A stretch of 35,382 bases of DNA from Oscillospiraceae bacterium (GCA_017458085.1 JAFTGE010000027.1:1-35382); one strand, 5' to 3'. Counted from the stretch's first letter, positions 17,749 through 25,382 are shown. The notes: generated by a model from the sequence alone, not told the origin. Numbers and translations are program-made.

Positions 17749-18807
17749 ATGGAGATGACAGAGAAAAAGGATATCGTGTCCCTCCTGCCGGACCAACTGG
17801 AGAGGGAACTGGCCGCCCTGGGTGAGCCGAAGTTTCGCGCGGCCCAGGTTTTCCAGTGGCTTTCGCGCGGCGTCAGGGACTTCGACCAGATGACGAATCT
17901 GTCCAAGCCTCTGCGTGAAACGCTGAAGGAGCATTTTCTCCTGTATGAACCGAAAGTCCTGAGCAAGCAGGTCTCGGCCATAGATGGCACCATCAAATAC
18001 CTTTGGGAGCTTAAAGACGGGAACGCTGTGGAGACTGTGGTCATGAGCTACAAGCACGGCAATACGGTCTGTGTCAGCTCTCAGGTGGGATGTCGCCAGG
18101 GCTGCGCCTTCTGCGCGTCGACGATCGGCGGCTTGGTGCGCAACCTGGAGGCGTCGGAAATTTTGGACGAGGTGCTTTTTTCCGAGCTGGATTCCGGTAA
18201 AAAGATCTCCAATATTGTGTTGATGGGCATTGGCGAGCCACTGGATAATTTTGACAATGTAATGCGTTTTCTCGCGCTGGTCAATCATCCCCAGGGCCTG
18301 AACATCGGCATGCGGCATATCTCGCTGTCCACCTGCGGTTTGATCGAACGCTTTGATGAGCTGGCGGCGCAGGACTTGCAGCTGACGCTGTCTGTTTCGC
18401 TGCACGCGCCGGACGATGAAACGCGCTCCAAAATCATGCCGGCAAATCATGGGCGCGGTGTGGATAACCTGATCCGTGCCTGCCAGCGGTATTTTGATCA
18501 GACGGGCCGCCGAATCTCCTTTGAGTACGCCATGATCGACGGGGTCAACGACAGCCCGGAGCAGGCAAGGCTTTTGGCCAAGCGTGCCAGGGCAGTGTCG
18601 GCCCATGTGAATCTGATTCCGCTCAATCATGTGGAGGAACGAAAGTTTCAGCCCTCAACCAACGCCAACATGAAGGCGTTTATCAAGATCCTGGAGGACG
18701 CGGGCGTCAACGTCACGGTGCGCCGTCGGCTGGGCAGCGATGTGGATGCGTCCTGCGGGCAGCTCAGAAGAAAGATGCAGAGAAAGGGAGGGGCAGAGCA
18801 AGCGTGA
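17749..18807 (+). CDS. rlmN: Dual-specificity 23S rRNA/tRNA adenine-C2 methyltransferase
   Basis: A radical-SAM enzyme that methylates C2 of A2503 in 23S rRNA and A37 in some tRNAs. The 4Fe-4S ligands are in CRQGCAFCA (C115, C119, C122), with SQVGCRQG before and GIGEPLDNFDNV after. The second-methyl cysteine is in GSDVDASCGQL near the end. ATG 17749 is preferred over GTG 17740; ATG 17755 is also possible. The stop overlaps the GTG start of prpC. Confidence 0.96.
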   Translation: MEMTEKKDIVSLLPDQLERELAALGEPKFRAAQVFQWLSRGVRDFDQMTNLSKPLRETLKEHFLLYEPKVLSKQVSAIDGTIKYLWELKDGNAVETVVMSYKHGNTVCVSSQVGCRQGCAFCASTIGGLVRNLEASEILDEVLFSELDSGKKISNIVLMGIGEPLDNFDNVMRFLALVNHPQGLNIGMRHISLSTCGLIERFDELAAQDLQLTLSVSLHAPDDETRSKIMPANHGRGVDNLIRACQRYFDQTGRRISFEYAMIDGVNDSPEQARLLAKRARAVSAHVNLIPLNHVEERKFQPSTNANMKAFIKILEDAGVNVTVRRRLGSDVDASCGQLRRKMQRKGGAEQA

Positions 18808-19550
18808 GAAGCTTCGGACTCAGCGATAAAGGAAAGGTCAGAAAGGACAACCAGGACTGCTTTATCATTGAAAAGTGCCAGCCCAAGTCCTGCCTGATCG
18901 TTGCGCTCTGCGATGGCATGGGCGGTGCAAAAGCAGGCGGCATTGCCAGCCAGCTTTCCAACAAAGCCTTCGTCGCCTATGTCTATGCCAAGCTTACCTC
19001 CCGCGTCGGCCGGACGCTGGATTATAAGCGCATTTTAAAAGACGCCTGCGCGGAAGCCAACGGCGTGTCCTATGAGTACTCCCGCTTTGATGAGGCCTAT
19101 AACGGCATGGGCACCACGATCGTCGGCGGTGTGATTAAGAATAACGGGAGTGGGTATATTATTAACGTGGGCGACAGCCGCGCGTACCATATCTCCCGCC
19201 GTCAGAACAGCATCCACCAGATCACCCGGGACCATTCTTTGGTGCAGGAGCTGGTGGAAGCCGGGGCCATCACCAGGGAGCAGGCGCGCAGCCATCCGCA
19301 GAAGAATGTCATTACCCGTGCGCTCGGCTCGGAATTCGACGTGGAAGCCGATTATTTCGAGTTTATGCTGCAAAGCGGGGATGTGCTGCTGCTTTGCTCG
19401 GACGGTTTGTCCAATATCGTTTCCGACCTGGAGATGCTGGACTATGTCAAAGAATATCAGGAGCCTGAGCTGTTGTGCCGGGCGCTGATGAGCAAGGCGC
19501 TCAACCGCGGCGCCACAGATAATGTTACCGTTGTTGCCGTCATGAAGTGA
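18804..19550 (+). CDS. prpC: PP2C-type Ser/Thr protein phosphatase (PrpC/Stp)
   Basis: A metal-dependent phosphatase that reverses phosphorylation by the neighbouring PASTA kinase. The 248-residue protein shows the family motifs in order: the RKDNQD metal motif, CDGMGGAKAGGIAS, YNGMGTTIVGG, NVGDSRAYHI, TRDHSLVQELVEAG, LCSDGLSNIV and NRGATDNVTVV. The start is GTG 18804 overlapping the rlmN stop, with AAGGGAGGGG upstream. The gene is 21 bases from prkC. Confidence 0.95.
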   Translation: MRSFGLSDKGKVRKDNQDCFIIEKCQPKSCLIVALCDGMGGAKAGGIASQLSNKAFVAYVYAKLTSRVGRTLDYKRILKDACAEANGVSYEYSRFDEAYNGMGTTIVGGVIKNNGSGYIINVGDSRAYHISRRQNSIHQITRDHSLVQELVEAGAITREQARSHPQKNVITRALGSEFDVEADYFEFMLQSGDVLLLCSDGLSNIVSDLEMLDYVKEYQEPELLCRALMSKALNRGATDNVTVVAVMK

Positions 19551-19571
19551 GCATCCGGAACGGAGAATTCT

Positions 19572-21251
19572 ATGGAAAACAACGACAAGTATATCGGTCA
19601 GATTCTGGATGATCGCTATGAGATCGGGGAGATCATCGGTGAGGGCGGCATGTCGATCGTCTACAAGGCGATGGACAGGCGGCTGAACCGGCATGTCGCG
19701 ATCAAGATCATGCGGGAAGATATGGCAGCCGACGAGGAATTTCGCAGCACCTTCTGCTCGGAAGCCCACGCGGTCGCCATGCTTTCGCATACCAATATTG
19801 TGGCCGTCTATGATGTCAGCCACAGCGATGATATCGAATACATAGTCATGGAACTGGTAGACGGTATCACGCTGCGGCAGTATATGGATCGGCGCGGCGC
19901 GCTGGCCTGGCGAGAGGTTTTGCACTTTTCCCGGCAGATCGCCCGCGCCCTCGCCCACGCGCATGAGCGGGGCATCATCCACCGTGATATTAAGCCGCAG
20001 AACATCATGATGCTTCGGGACGGTACGGTCAAGGTGGAGGACTTCGGCATCGCCGCGCTGGAGAACGAGGTTTACGAGAGCAACGGTCAGGCCATCGGCT
20101 CCATCCACTACATCGCGCCGGAGCAGGCGCGCGGGGAACTGCCGGATGCGCGCAGCGACCTGTATTCCCTCGGAATCGTCATGTATGAGATGCTCACCGG
20201 GCAAAAGCCCTATGAGGGCGACAGCATCGGAGAGATCGCCGTCAAGCACATCAATGCCGAGCCGATTTCGCCCCATGAGCTTGCCGAGGATATTCCGGAG
20301 GAACTGGAGCGAATCACGCTCAAGGCCATGTGCGCCGACATTGACCGGCGCTACCAGTCGGCAAATGAGCTGCTGCAGGATCTGGAAAGCTTTATCCAAC
20401 AACAGCTTCAGCCGGCCGAGCCGGAGGAGAAGCCGTTGGAGAACCCGGCGGTGATTCCCATCCGCTCGGTCAGTGAGCTGGATAAGGAGCGCTTTCGTCT
20501 GCGGCATCGCCGTGCGCGCAGGGTCACCTACCTGATGGGAACCTTCGGGGCGCTGGGCCTGTGCGTGGCGCTGTTTGTGTTCATGTGGAATTTCTGGCTG
20601 AAGGAGGTATTCTCCCCGGCCGAGCGGATCGACCTGCCCAACTTCGTCGGAAGGGATTACCAGTCGGTGCTTGACAACGCGGAGCTTGCGTCGCTGTACA
20701 GCTTTCATGTGGTCTATGTGATTAATACCGAGACCGAGAGCGGCACCATTCTTGCCCAGGACCCCGACCCGGGGCGCAGCATGATGGTTACGCCGGAGGG
20801 GATCGGTGTGGAGCTGTCCGTCAGCACGGGCATGGTCTTCACGGAGGTTCCGGATGTGATCAATCTGGACTACCGTGAGGCGAAAAACCGGCTGAGCCAG
20901 GCCGGCTTTGTCGTCGACATTGAAAATGCCACATCCTCAAGCGTTACGAAGGACTATGTCATCAGCACCAGCCCCAACGCCGGTGAAGAGCTGAGCTCCG
21001 GCTCCACGGTCTATGTCACGGTCAGCAGCGGGCCGCAAATCAGCTATGTCCGCATGCCAAACGTGATCGGCCTTTCTGAGGACGCGGCGATCTCCAAGCT
21101 GGAGACCGCAGGACTCAGCTATGGCGGCTCCGACCGGATGACCAGCGACGTGGACGCGGGAACCGTGATCGGTCAGAGCGCCGACGCCTTTACCGAGGTC
21201 GAGGAGCATACCAAGATTTATCTGAAAATATCCACCGGGCCGGAGGAATAA
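19572..21251 (+). CDS. prkC: PASTA-domain Ser/Thr protein kinase (PrkC/Stk)
   Basis: A membrane kinase whose outer PASTA repeats sense muropeptides or lipid II and whose inner kinase domain phosphorylates wall, division and translation proteins; in Bacillus it triggers germination. Residues 1-275 are the kinase: glycine loop [10 protein letters not shown]45 in VAIKIM, catalytic HRDIKPQN (D139), DFG at 157-159, APEQ at 182-185. One transmembrane helix follows (about 317-342), then three PASTA repeats (about 353-420, 421-490, 491-557), typical for Clostridia. The activation loop is odd: between DFG and GSIHY it reads [16 protein letters not shown], with no threonine, where PrkC proteins carry several phosphorylated Thr. 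The preceding residue is Glu (VEDFG) rather than the usual Thr. The stop overlaps the rsgA start (TAATG). Confidence 0.96.
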   Translation: MENNDKYIGQILDDRYEIGEIIGEGGMSIVYKAMDRRLNRHVAIKIMREDMAADEEFRSTFCSEAHAVAMLSHTNIVAVYDVSHSDDIEYIVMELVDGITLRQYMDRRGALAWREVLHFSRQIARALAHAHERGIIHRDIKPQNIMMLRDGTVKVEDFGIAALENEVYESNGQAIGSIHYIAPEQARGELPDARSDLYSLGIVMYEMLTGQKPYEGDSIGEIAVKHINAEPISPHELAEDIPEELERITLKAMCADIDRRYQSANELLQDLESFIQQQLQPAEPEEKPLENPAVIPIRSVSELDKERFRLRHRRARRVTYLMGTFGALGLCVALFVFMWNFWLKEVFSPAERIDLPNFVGRDYQSVLDNAELASLYSFHVVYVINTETESGTILAQDPDPGRSMMVTPEGIGVELSVSTGMVFTEVPDVINLDYREAKNRLSQAGFVVDIENATSSSVTKDYVISTSPNAGEELSSGSTVYVTVSSGPQISYVRMPNVIGLSEDAAISKLETAGLSYGGSDRMTSDVDAGTVIGQSADAFTEVEEHTKIYLKISTGPEE

Positions 21252-22141
21252 TGGTCGAAGGAATTATCATCAAAGCGCTCAGCGGCTTTTATTATGTGGC
21301 TGCCGATGACAGGGTTATCGAGTGCAAGGCGCGCGGTCGCTTCCGACTGGACGGCAGCTCGCCCCTTGTGGGTGACCGCGTCTCCTGCACGCTTGACGCA
21401 AACGGCAAAGGCCGGATCGACAAGGTGCATCCGCGCAAGAATTGGTTTATTCGCCCGGCGGTGGCCAATATCGACACGCTCGTGTTTATCGCCGCCAATA
21501 CCAATCCCGTGACCGATCCCTTCCTCATCGACCGGCTTTCGGTGATTGCGGCGGAGGCGGACTGTGAACTGGTTGTGTGCGTCAACAAGTGCGACATCGA
21601 CCCCGGCGACAGGCTCTTTGAGATCTTCACCCGGGCAGGCTTTCCCGTGGCGCGCACCAGTGCCGAAACCGGGGAAGGTGTGGAAGCCCTGCGTGAGCTG
21701 CTGCTGGGGAAGGTCAGTGCGTTTACCGGAAATTCCGGCGTTGGCAAATCCAGTATTCTCAATTCTCTGCTTCCCGGCGTCAACATCAAGGTCGGTGAAG
21801 TCAGCGAAAAGCTGGGCCGCGGCCGCCACACAACCCGCCATGTCGAGCTCTATTCTCTCGGCATGGATACATATATTGCCGATACCCCGGGATTTGCGTC
21901 TCTGGACGTCACGATGACGAACACCATCCTGAAGGAACAGCTGCAGTACGACTTTATTGACTTTGCCCCCTATCTGGGCAAATGCCGCTTCAATGACTGT
22001 GCCCATTTGAAGGAGCCTGGCTGTGCGGTCACGGCGGCGGTGGAAGCGGGTCTGATCTCCCGGAGCCGCTACCGCTCCTACGCACGTTTATACGAATTGA
22101 GCGCCCAGCATAAATTCTGGGAATACAAAGAAGACGGTTGA
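21251..22141 (+). CDS. rsgA: Ribosome small-subunit-dependent GTPase A
   Basis: A circularly permuted GTPase for late 30S maturation and also a known PrkC substrate in Bacillus. The 296-residue protein has an N-terminal OB fold (LVGDRVSC), then G4 VNKCDID ahead of G1 GNSGVGKSSILNS and G3 DTPGFASLD, and a C-terminal zinc site CRFNDCAHLKEPGC. The ATG shares its first base with the prkC stop, so translation is coupled to the kinase. In Bacillus rpe and thiN come next; here there is a terminator instead. Confidence 0.97.
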   Translation: MVEGIIIKALSGFYYVAADDRVIECKARGRFRLDGSSPLVGDRVSCTLDANGKGRIDKVHPRKNWFIRPAVANIDTLVFIAANTNPVTDPFLIDRLSVIAAEADCELVVCVNKCDIDPGDRLFEIFTRAGFPVARTSAETGEGVEALRELLLGKVSAFTGNSGVGKSSILNSLLPGVNIKVGEVSEKLGRGRHTTRHVELYSLGMDTYIADTPGFASLDVTMTNTILKEQLQYDFIDFAPYLGKCRFNDCAHLKEPGCAVTAAVEAGLISRSRYRSYARLYELSAQHKFWEYKEDG

Positions 22142-22159
22142 CCGTCGGCATATTTAAAG

Positions 22160-22208
22160 CGCCCCTCGCGTACACTGTGATGAATTCAGTACGCGGGGGG
22201 CGGTTTTT
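22160..22208 (+). terminator. Intrinsic terminator of the prpC-prkC-rsgA run
   Basis: Arms 22160-22173 (CGCCCCTCGCGTAC) and 22189-22202 pair over 14 positions with one G.U, followed by TTTTT at 22204-22208. The ATG of the 50-residue membrane protein begins one base after the T-run, and the G-rich 3' arm is the only candidate ribosome site for it. Confidence 0.88.
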
Positions 22209-22361
22209 ATGCGAAGGGGCAGGCACTGTCTGTGGGGGATCGTCGCGATACTCCTGGGGCTGATCATCATTCTCGCGCTGGTGCTCCCTTCCGCTTTCTG
22301 GTGGTTTGCCCTGGCGGCGGCGCTGATCGGCTTTGGCCTGTGGTACATTCGGTGCTGCTGA
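22209..22361 (+). CDS. Small two-helix membrane protein, 50 residues, unknown function
   Basis: The frame encodes 50 residues: a basic start (MRRGRHC), a first hydrophobic helix (about 8-27, rich in Leu/Ile), a Pro-Ser turn, and a second helix (about 30-47) with the aromatic start FWWFALAAALIGFG, ending YIRCC with two cysteines. This is a plausible membrane hairpin with both ends inside. Ribosome-site candidate: GGGGGGCGG 6-7 bases upstream, which is part of the terminator arm. It lies between rsgA and spoVM, the place of rpe and thiN in Bacillus. I recognise no named family; a sporulation role is only suggested by its neighbours. It could be spurious, but the hydrophobic pattern is regular. 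Confidence 0.6.
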   Translation: MRRGRHCLWGIVAILLGLIIILALVLPSAFWWFALAAALIGFGLWYIRCC

Positions 22362-22439
22362 CAGGCAGACGGTGCTTATGCACAGAGAAAATGGAAGGAA
22401 TCGACGGGGTTGTGCTTTTGCTGAAAGGAGCATGGGGAT

Positions 22440-22514
22440 ATGAGAGTCATCATTTTCAGACTGCCAAGGTTTATCTCCCGTATCATTGAAAAATTCAGAA
22501 GCGGCAATGTATAA
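22440..22514 (+). CDS. spoVM: Stage V sporulation protein M (SpoVM), 24-residue amphipathic peptide
   Basis: SpoVM is a tiny amphipathic helix made in the mother cell that recognises the convex forespore membrane and anchors the SpoIVA ATPase, the base of the spore coat. The frame here gives 24 residues, MRVIIFRLPRF followed by ISRIIEKFRSGNV. Compared with Bacillus SpoVM (26 residues, MKFYTIKLPKF...), Leu8, Pro9, a basic residue 10 and Phe11 fall at identical positions, and Pro9 is the residue known to matter for curvature sensing. A strong ribosome site AAAGGAG lies 9 bases before ATG 22440. Position downstream of prkC-rsgA is the conserved spoVM location. The gene is below usual annotation length limits. 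Confidence 0.85.
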   Translation: MRVIIFRLPRFISRIIEKFRSGNV

Positions 22515-22557
22515 GCCGATGGGCAGGCCGCCCGGAAAATAAGCTGTACACCCAGGG

Positions 22558-22584
22558 AATCTCCATCTGCCGCTTATGGAGATT
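22558..22584 (+). other. Inverted repeat in the leader of the SPOCS/LysM gene
   Basis: AATCTCCAT and ATGGAGATT are perfect 9-base arms around a 9-base loop, between spoVM and the next start codon. There is no T-run, so it is not an obvious terminator; it may be a leader hairpin or a binding site. The rest of the spoVM-sipL gap shows no convincing sigma-A promoter, and I could not assign a sporulation sigma promoter with confidence. Confidence 0.45.
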
Positions 22585-22622
22585 ACGCGCCATTTAGAAA
22601 GCAGCGGCAGAAGGAGAAACGC

Positions 22623-24125
22623 ATGGAGATCAATTTTGAAACCAGACAGGCAGAGGTCTACCGGGAGGTTTACCATCAGACCCGGCGCATTCAGGAGAGC
22701 ACGGAAAGCGTGGTGCCGGATACGGAGGAGGATATCAATCGCATTGCCGCGGTGCAGACCTCCGTATATCTCAAGAGTAAGGATCTGACCGGACGCGGCG
22801 TTCTGATCAGCGGAGAGGCCTGCGCAAGCCTGGTCTGCATCGGGGAAAAGCAGGACAGCGTCTCAGTTGTCAGGACGGTGAAGCCCTTCTCTGTGGAGTA
22901 TGAGATCCCGGATCTGACCGCCGAGGCACAGCCCCAGGTCGCCTTGAGTATCCAGGCGGCCGACGCAAGGGTCGTCAATCCGCGCAAGGTCTCGGTCACC
23001 TTTGAGATCGCCTCGGAGCTAAGCTGCTATGCCAAGGACGCGGTGAGTGTGGATACCTTGCTTCCGGCGGAGCAGGATGTCAGCCTTTACGCAAAGCTTG
23101 ATGAAACAGAGCTTTCCCTGCCCAATGCGGTGACGGAGAAAATCTTTGCCATCCATGAGCAGTTTCCCATACCGGACGGGAAACCGAAACCGGAGAAAAT
23201 CGCAACTGAGCGGGCAGAACTGACTGTGACCGACTGCCAGCTGATCGGCAGCAAGGCCGTCGTAAAGGGGAATGCCGAGCTGACGGTCAGCTACCTGTCC
23301 GACGAGGTTGATTACCCGGTACGGGTGGACTTCAGCGCGCCCTTCTCGCAGATCGTGGATATCGGCACGGAACAAATGGCGTTTTCCACGGTAAGGCCGG
23401 AACTGACGGCGGCCTACTATGATCTGACCGATACCATCGGCGGGGAAAAGGCCCTCGATGTGGAGCTGCATGCGCTGCTGGAGCTGGTGAGTTACGGTCG
23501 GGAAGCGGTGCAGTACATCGCAGATGTTTACAGCAACAGTATGCCATGCACGCCCCAGCGACAGGCTGAGGTCTTCGCGGCTGTGGAATCCAGCCAGAGA
23601 AGGAAGGTGACGCAGGAAGAAAGAGTTCATGTTATGGACGACTGTGCGGACGTACTCAGCGTCTTCCTGACATTGACCCGCCCGGCGCTGGAACAGGGGA
23701 AACTCAGCGCCGCGGTGAATCTGGACATCGTATACCGAACGGACAGCGGACAGCTTTCCTCGGCCCGAAGGACGCTTGTATTATCGGATGAAAACGGCGG
23801 CGCGGACCAACGCCTGCTTACCGCGCGGCTGACAGATCTGTCTATTCGGCCGGATGGACAGTTTATAGATGTTCATTTGGCGCTGGAGCTGGACTTAATC
23901 ACCGCGGACGAGGTCGAGGTGAACCGACTGACGGGCGCGGTTCTGGACGAGGAGCAGCGTTTTGATCCGGCGGACTACCCGGCAATTACGCTTGTGCGTG
24001 TGCAGGACGAATCGCTGTGGGAGCTGGCAAAACAATATCATTCCAGCGAGGACAGGATCCGAGAGAGCAACCCTGAGGACGACGGATACCGCGGGCGAAT
24101 GCTCCTGATCCCGCGCACAATATGA
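22623..24125 (+). CDS. sipL: SPOCS (DUF3794) and LysM protein, probable SipL
   Basis: A 500-residue cytosolic protein with no signal peptide. The N-terminal and middle parts carry SPOCS/DUF3794-like beta regions (for example VYLKSKDLTGRGVLISGEA and TVTDCQLIGSKAVVKGNAEL). The last ~45 residues are a LysM domain (ITLVRVQDESLWELAKQYHS ... NPEDDGYRGRMLLIP). This layout and length match clostridial SipL, the SpoVID counterpart that binds SpoIVA through its LysM domain to encase the forespore. Adjacency to spoVM strengthens the assignment. ATG 22623 follows AGAAGGAGAAAC. Other DUF3794 paralogues with LysM exist, so the symbol is a probable one. Confidence 0.82.
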   Translation: MEINFETRQAEVYREVYHQTRRIQESTESVVPDTEEDINRIAAVQTSVYLKSKDLTGRGVLISGEACASLVCIGEKQDSVSVVRTVKPFSVEYEIPDLTAEAQPQVALSIQAADARVVNPRKVSVTFEIASELSCYAKDAVSVDTLLPAEQDVSLYAKLDETELSLPNAVTEKIFAIHEQFPIPDGKPKPEKIATERAELTVTDCQLIGSKAVVKGNAELTVSYLSDEVDYPVRVDFSAPFSQIVDIGTEQMAFSTVRPELTAAYYDLTDTIGGEKALDVELHALLELVSYGREAVQYIADVYSNSMPCTPQRQAEVFAAVESSQRRKVTQEERVHVMDDCADVLSVFLTLTRPALEQGKLSAAVNLDIVYRTDSGQLSSARRTLVLSDENGGADQRLLTARLTDLSIRPDGQFIDVHLALELDLITADEVEVNRLTGAVLDEEQRFDPADYPAITLVRVQDESLWELAKQYHSSEDRIRESNPEDDGYRGRMLLIPRTI

Positions 24126-24146
24126 GGGCTTTTTTCTAATTATCCC

Positions 24147-24175
24147 TTGTCAGGAAAGGGCTGATGTGATAAAAT
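24147..24175 (+). promoter_or_regulatory. Sigma-A-type promoter for yebC
   Basis: TTGTCA at 24147-24152, a 17-base spacer, and TAAAAT at 24170-24175. A short inverted repeat (CCCTT...AAGGG, 24144-24160) overlaps the -35 box. The leader to the yebC start is about 45 bases and ends in AAGAGGAG. Confidence 0.75.
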
Positions 24176-24226
24176 ACTTCCCGTTGAGCTTGTACTATCT
24201 TTCTACACATAAGAGGAGTTGTAACT

Positions 24227-24970
24227 ATGTCTGGACATTCCAAGTGGCACAATATACAGAAAACCAAGGGCGCCGCAGACGCCAAGCGTGCGCAGGCATT
24301 TACCAAGATTGCCAGAGAAATGATCGTCGCGGTCAAGGAAGGCGGCGGCGGTGATCCGCGCAGCAATTCCAAGCTGGCCACCGTGATTGCCAAGGCTAAG
24401 GCCGCCAACATGCCGAACGACAATATTAAGCGCACCATTGACAAGGCGCTCGGCGCCGGTAATACCGAAAACTACGAGAAGATCACCTACGAAGGCTACG
24501 GCCCGCAGGGTGTCGCGGTCATTGTTGAGACCATGACCGATAACCGCAACCGCACCGCCGGTGAGATGCGCCATTACTTCGACAAATACGGCGGAAACAT
24601 GGGCGCTGCCAACTGCGTGTCCTGGTCCTTTGACCGTAAGGGTGTCATCGTCATCGATAACGAGGATGAAGAGCTGGATGAAGACACCGTCATGATGGAC
24701 GCGCTCGACGCCGGTGCTGCCGATTTCGAGAACGAGGGCGACGAAACCATGACCGTCTACACCACCGAGGACGATGTCGCCGCCGTGGCCGACGCGCTGA
24801 CCGCCAAGGGCTACAAGCTGCTCTCCGCCCAGGTGGAGATGCTGCCCCAGAACGGCTATATCAAGCTGACCAACGAAGACGATATCAAGAACATGCAGAA
24901 GATGCTCGACATGTTCGAGGATAACGACGATGTCCAGAATGTCTGGCACAACTGGGAAGACGCGGAATAA
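24227..24970 (+). CDS. yebC: YebC/PmpR/TACO1 family protein
   Basis: A 247-residue member of a universal family long annotated as transcriptional regulators and more recently linked to translation of difficult (for example proline-rich) stretches. It begins with the signature MSGHSKWHNIQKTKGAADAK, then KANNMPNDNI-like KAANMPNDNIKRTIDKALG, YEGYGPQGVAVIVE and TDNRNRTAGEMRHYFDKYGG. The C-terminus is strongly acidic, as usual. It has its own promoter and its own terminator, so it is a single-gene unit. Confidence 0.96.
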   Translation: MSGHSKWHNIQKTKGAADAKRAQAFTKIAREMIVAVKEGGGGDPRSNSKLATVIAKAKAANMPNDNIKRTIDKALGAGNTENYEKITYEGYGPQGVAVIVETMTDNRNRTAGEMRHYFDKYGGNMGAANCVSWSFDRKGVIVIDNEDEELDEDTVMMDALDAGAADFENEGDETMTVYTTEDDVAAVADALTAKGYKLLSAQVEMLPQNGYIKLTNEDDIKNMQKMLDMFEDNDDVQNVWHNWEDAE

Positions 24971-24995
24971 GTTAAGCCGGCATCAAGTGATTTTA

Positions 24996-25027
24996 CCTCC
25001 TGCCACATTTTACGGCAGGAGGTTTTT
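24996..25027 (+). terminator. Intrinsic terminator of yebC
   Basis: CCTCCTGCC (24996-25004) pairs perfectly with GGCAGGAGG (25014-25022) around a 9-base loop, followed by TTTTT. Confidence 0.9.
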
Positions 25028-25028
25028 A

Positions 25029-25066
25029 TAAAAAATGACCATAAAATCAGCGAGATTTTATGGTCA
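25029..25066 (-). terminator. Intrinsic terminator of the XRE gene
   Basis: Perfect 13-bp arms TGACCATAAAATC (25036-25048) and 25054-25066 with a 5-base loop. Read on the minus strand the hairpin is followed by a T-run (complement of 25029-25035). The stop codon of the XRE gene (25064-25066) is itself inside the first arm. Confidence 0.88.
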
Positions 25067-25312
25067 TTTCTTTTCGCGGATAGATGCCACACCGATCGGA
25101 TGCTTCTGATCAACCTTGGTGCCAAGGAGAAAATCAGCTGAAACATTGTATAAATGACATAAAGCCAAGAGGTGACGGATTGGAAGTTCATTCGCCTCCC
25201 GTTCATACCGCGCATACATTGTTTGCGAAGTGCCAAGATATTCAGCAACCTGAGTCTGAGTAAGATCATTGTCCTCTCTTAAATTCTTGAGTTTGTCAAT
25301 ATACGAAAGCAT
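25064..25312 (-). CDS. XRE-family helix-turn-helix regulator
   Basis: An 82-residue single-domain DNA-binding protein of the Cro/CI type. It starts MLSYIDKLKNLREDNDLTQT; the helix-turn-helix spans about residues 18-37 (TQTQVAEYLGTSQTMYARYE) and is followed by LPIRHLLALCHLYNVSADFLLG, the usual fourth and fifth helices. It ends in a short basic tail. The ribosome site on the minus strand is GGGTGAGG, 4-5 bases before ATG. It is divergent from the glucosyltransferase gene, and a perfect inverted repeat overlaps the promoters proposed for both, so it is probably an autoregulating repressor of its neighbour. That link is inference. Confidence 0.92.
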   Translation of the reverse strand: MLSYIDKLKNLREDNDLTQTQVAEYLGTSQTMYARYEREANELPIRHLLALCHLYNVSADFLLGTKVDQKHPIGVASIREKK

Positions 25313-25316
25313 TACA

Positions 25317-25340
25317 CCTCACCCGATTATTAGGATGAGG
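25317..25340 (-). promoter_or_regulatory. Leader hairpin masking the XRE ribosome site
   Basis: In the minus-strand transcript CCTCATCC (complement of 25333-25340) can pair with GGGTGAGG (complement of 25317-25324), 8 positions with one G.U, loop of 8. The second arm is the ribosome binding site, so the fold would reduce translation of the regulator. Seen only as sequence complementarity. Confidence 0.4.
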
Positions 25341-25353
25341 CCAGTGTATCAAA

Positions 25354-25382
25354 ATATTAAATTGACTATTGATTTTAGTAAA
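25354..25382 (-). promoter_or_regulatory. Proposed promoter of the XRE gene
   Basis: On the minus strand, TTTACT (complement of 25377-25382), a 17-base spacer and TAATAT (complement of 25354-25359). Its -35 box lies inside the 25373-25396 inverted repeat, as expected for autoregulation. Confidence 0.5.

Noticed and set aside
22362-22439. Search for a sigma-E promoter before spoVM
   Set aside because: spoVM is expected to be sigma-E-dependent, but no pair of boxes close to the consensus was found by eye; not reported as a feature.
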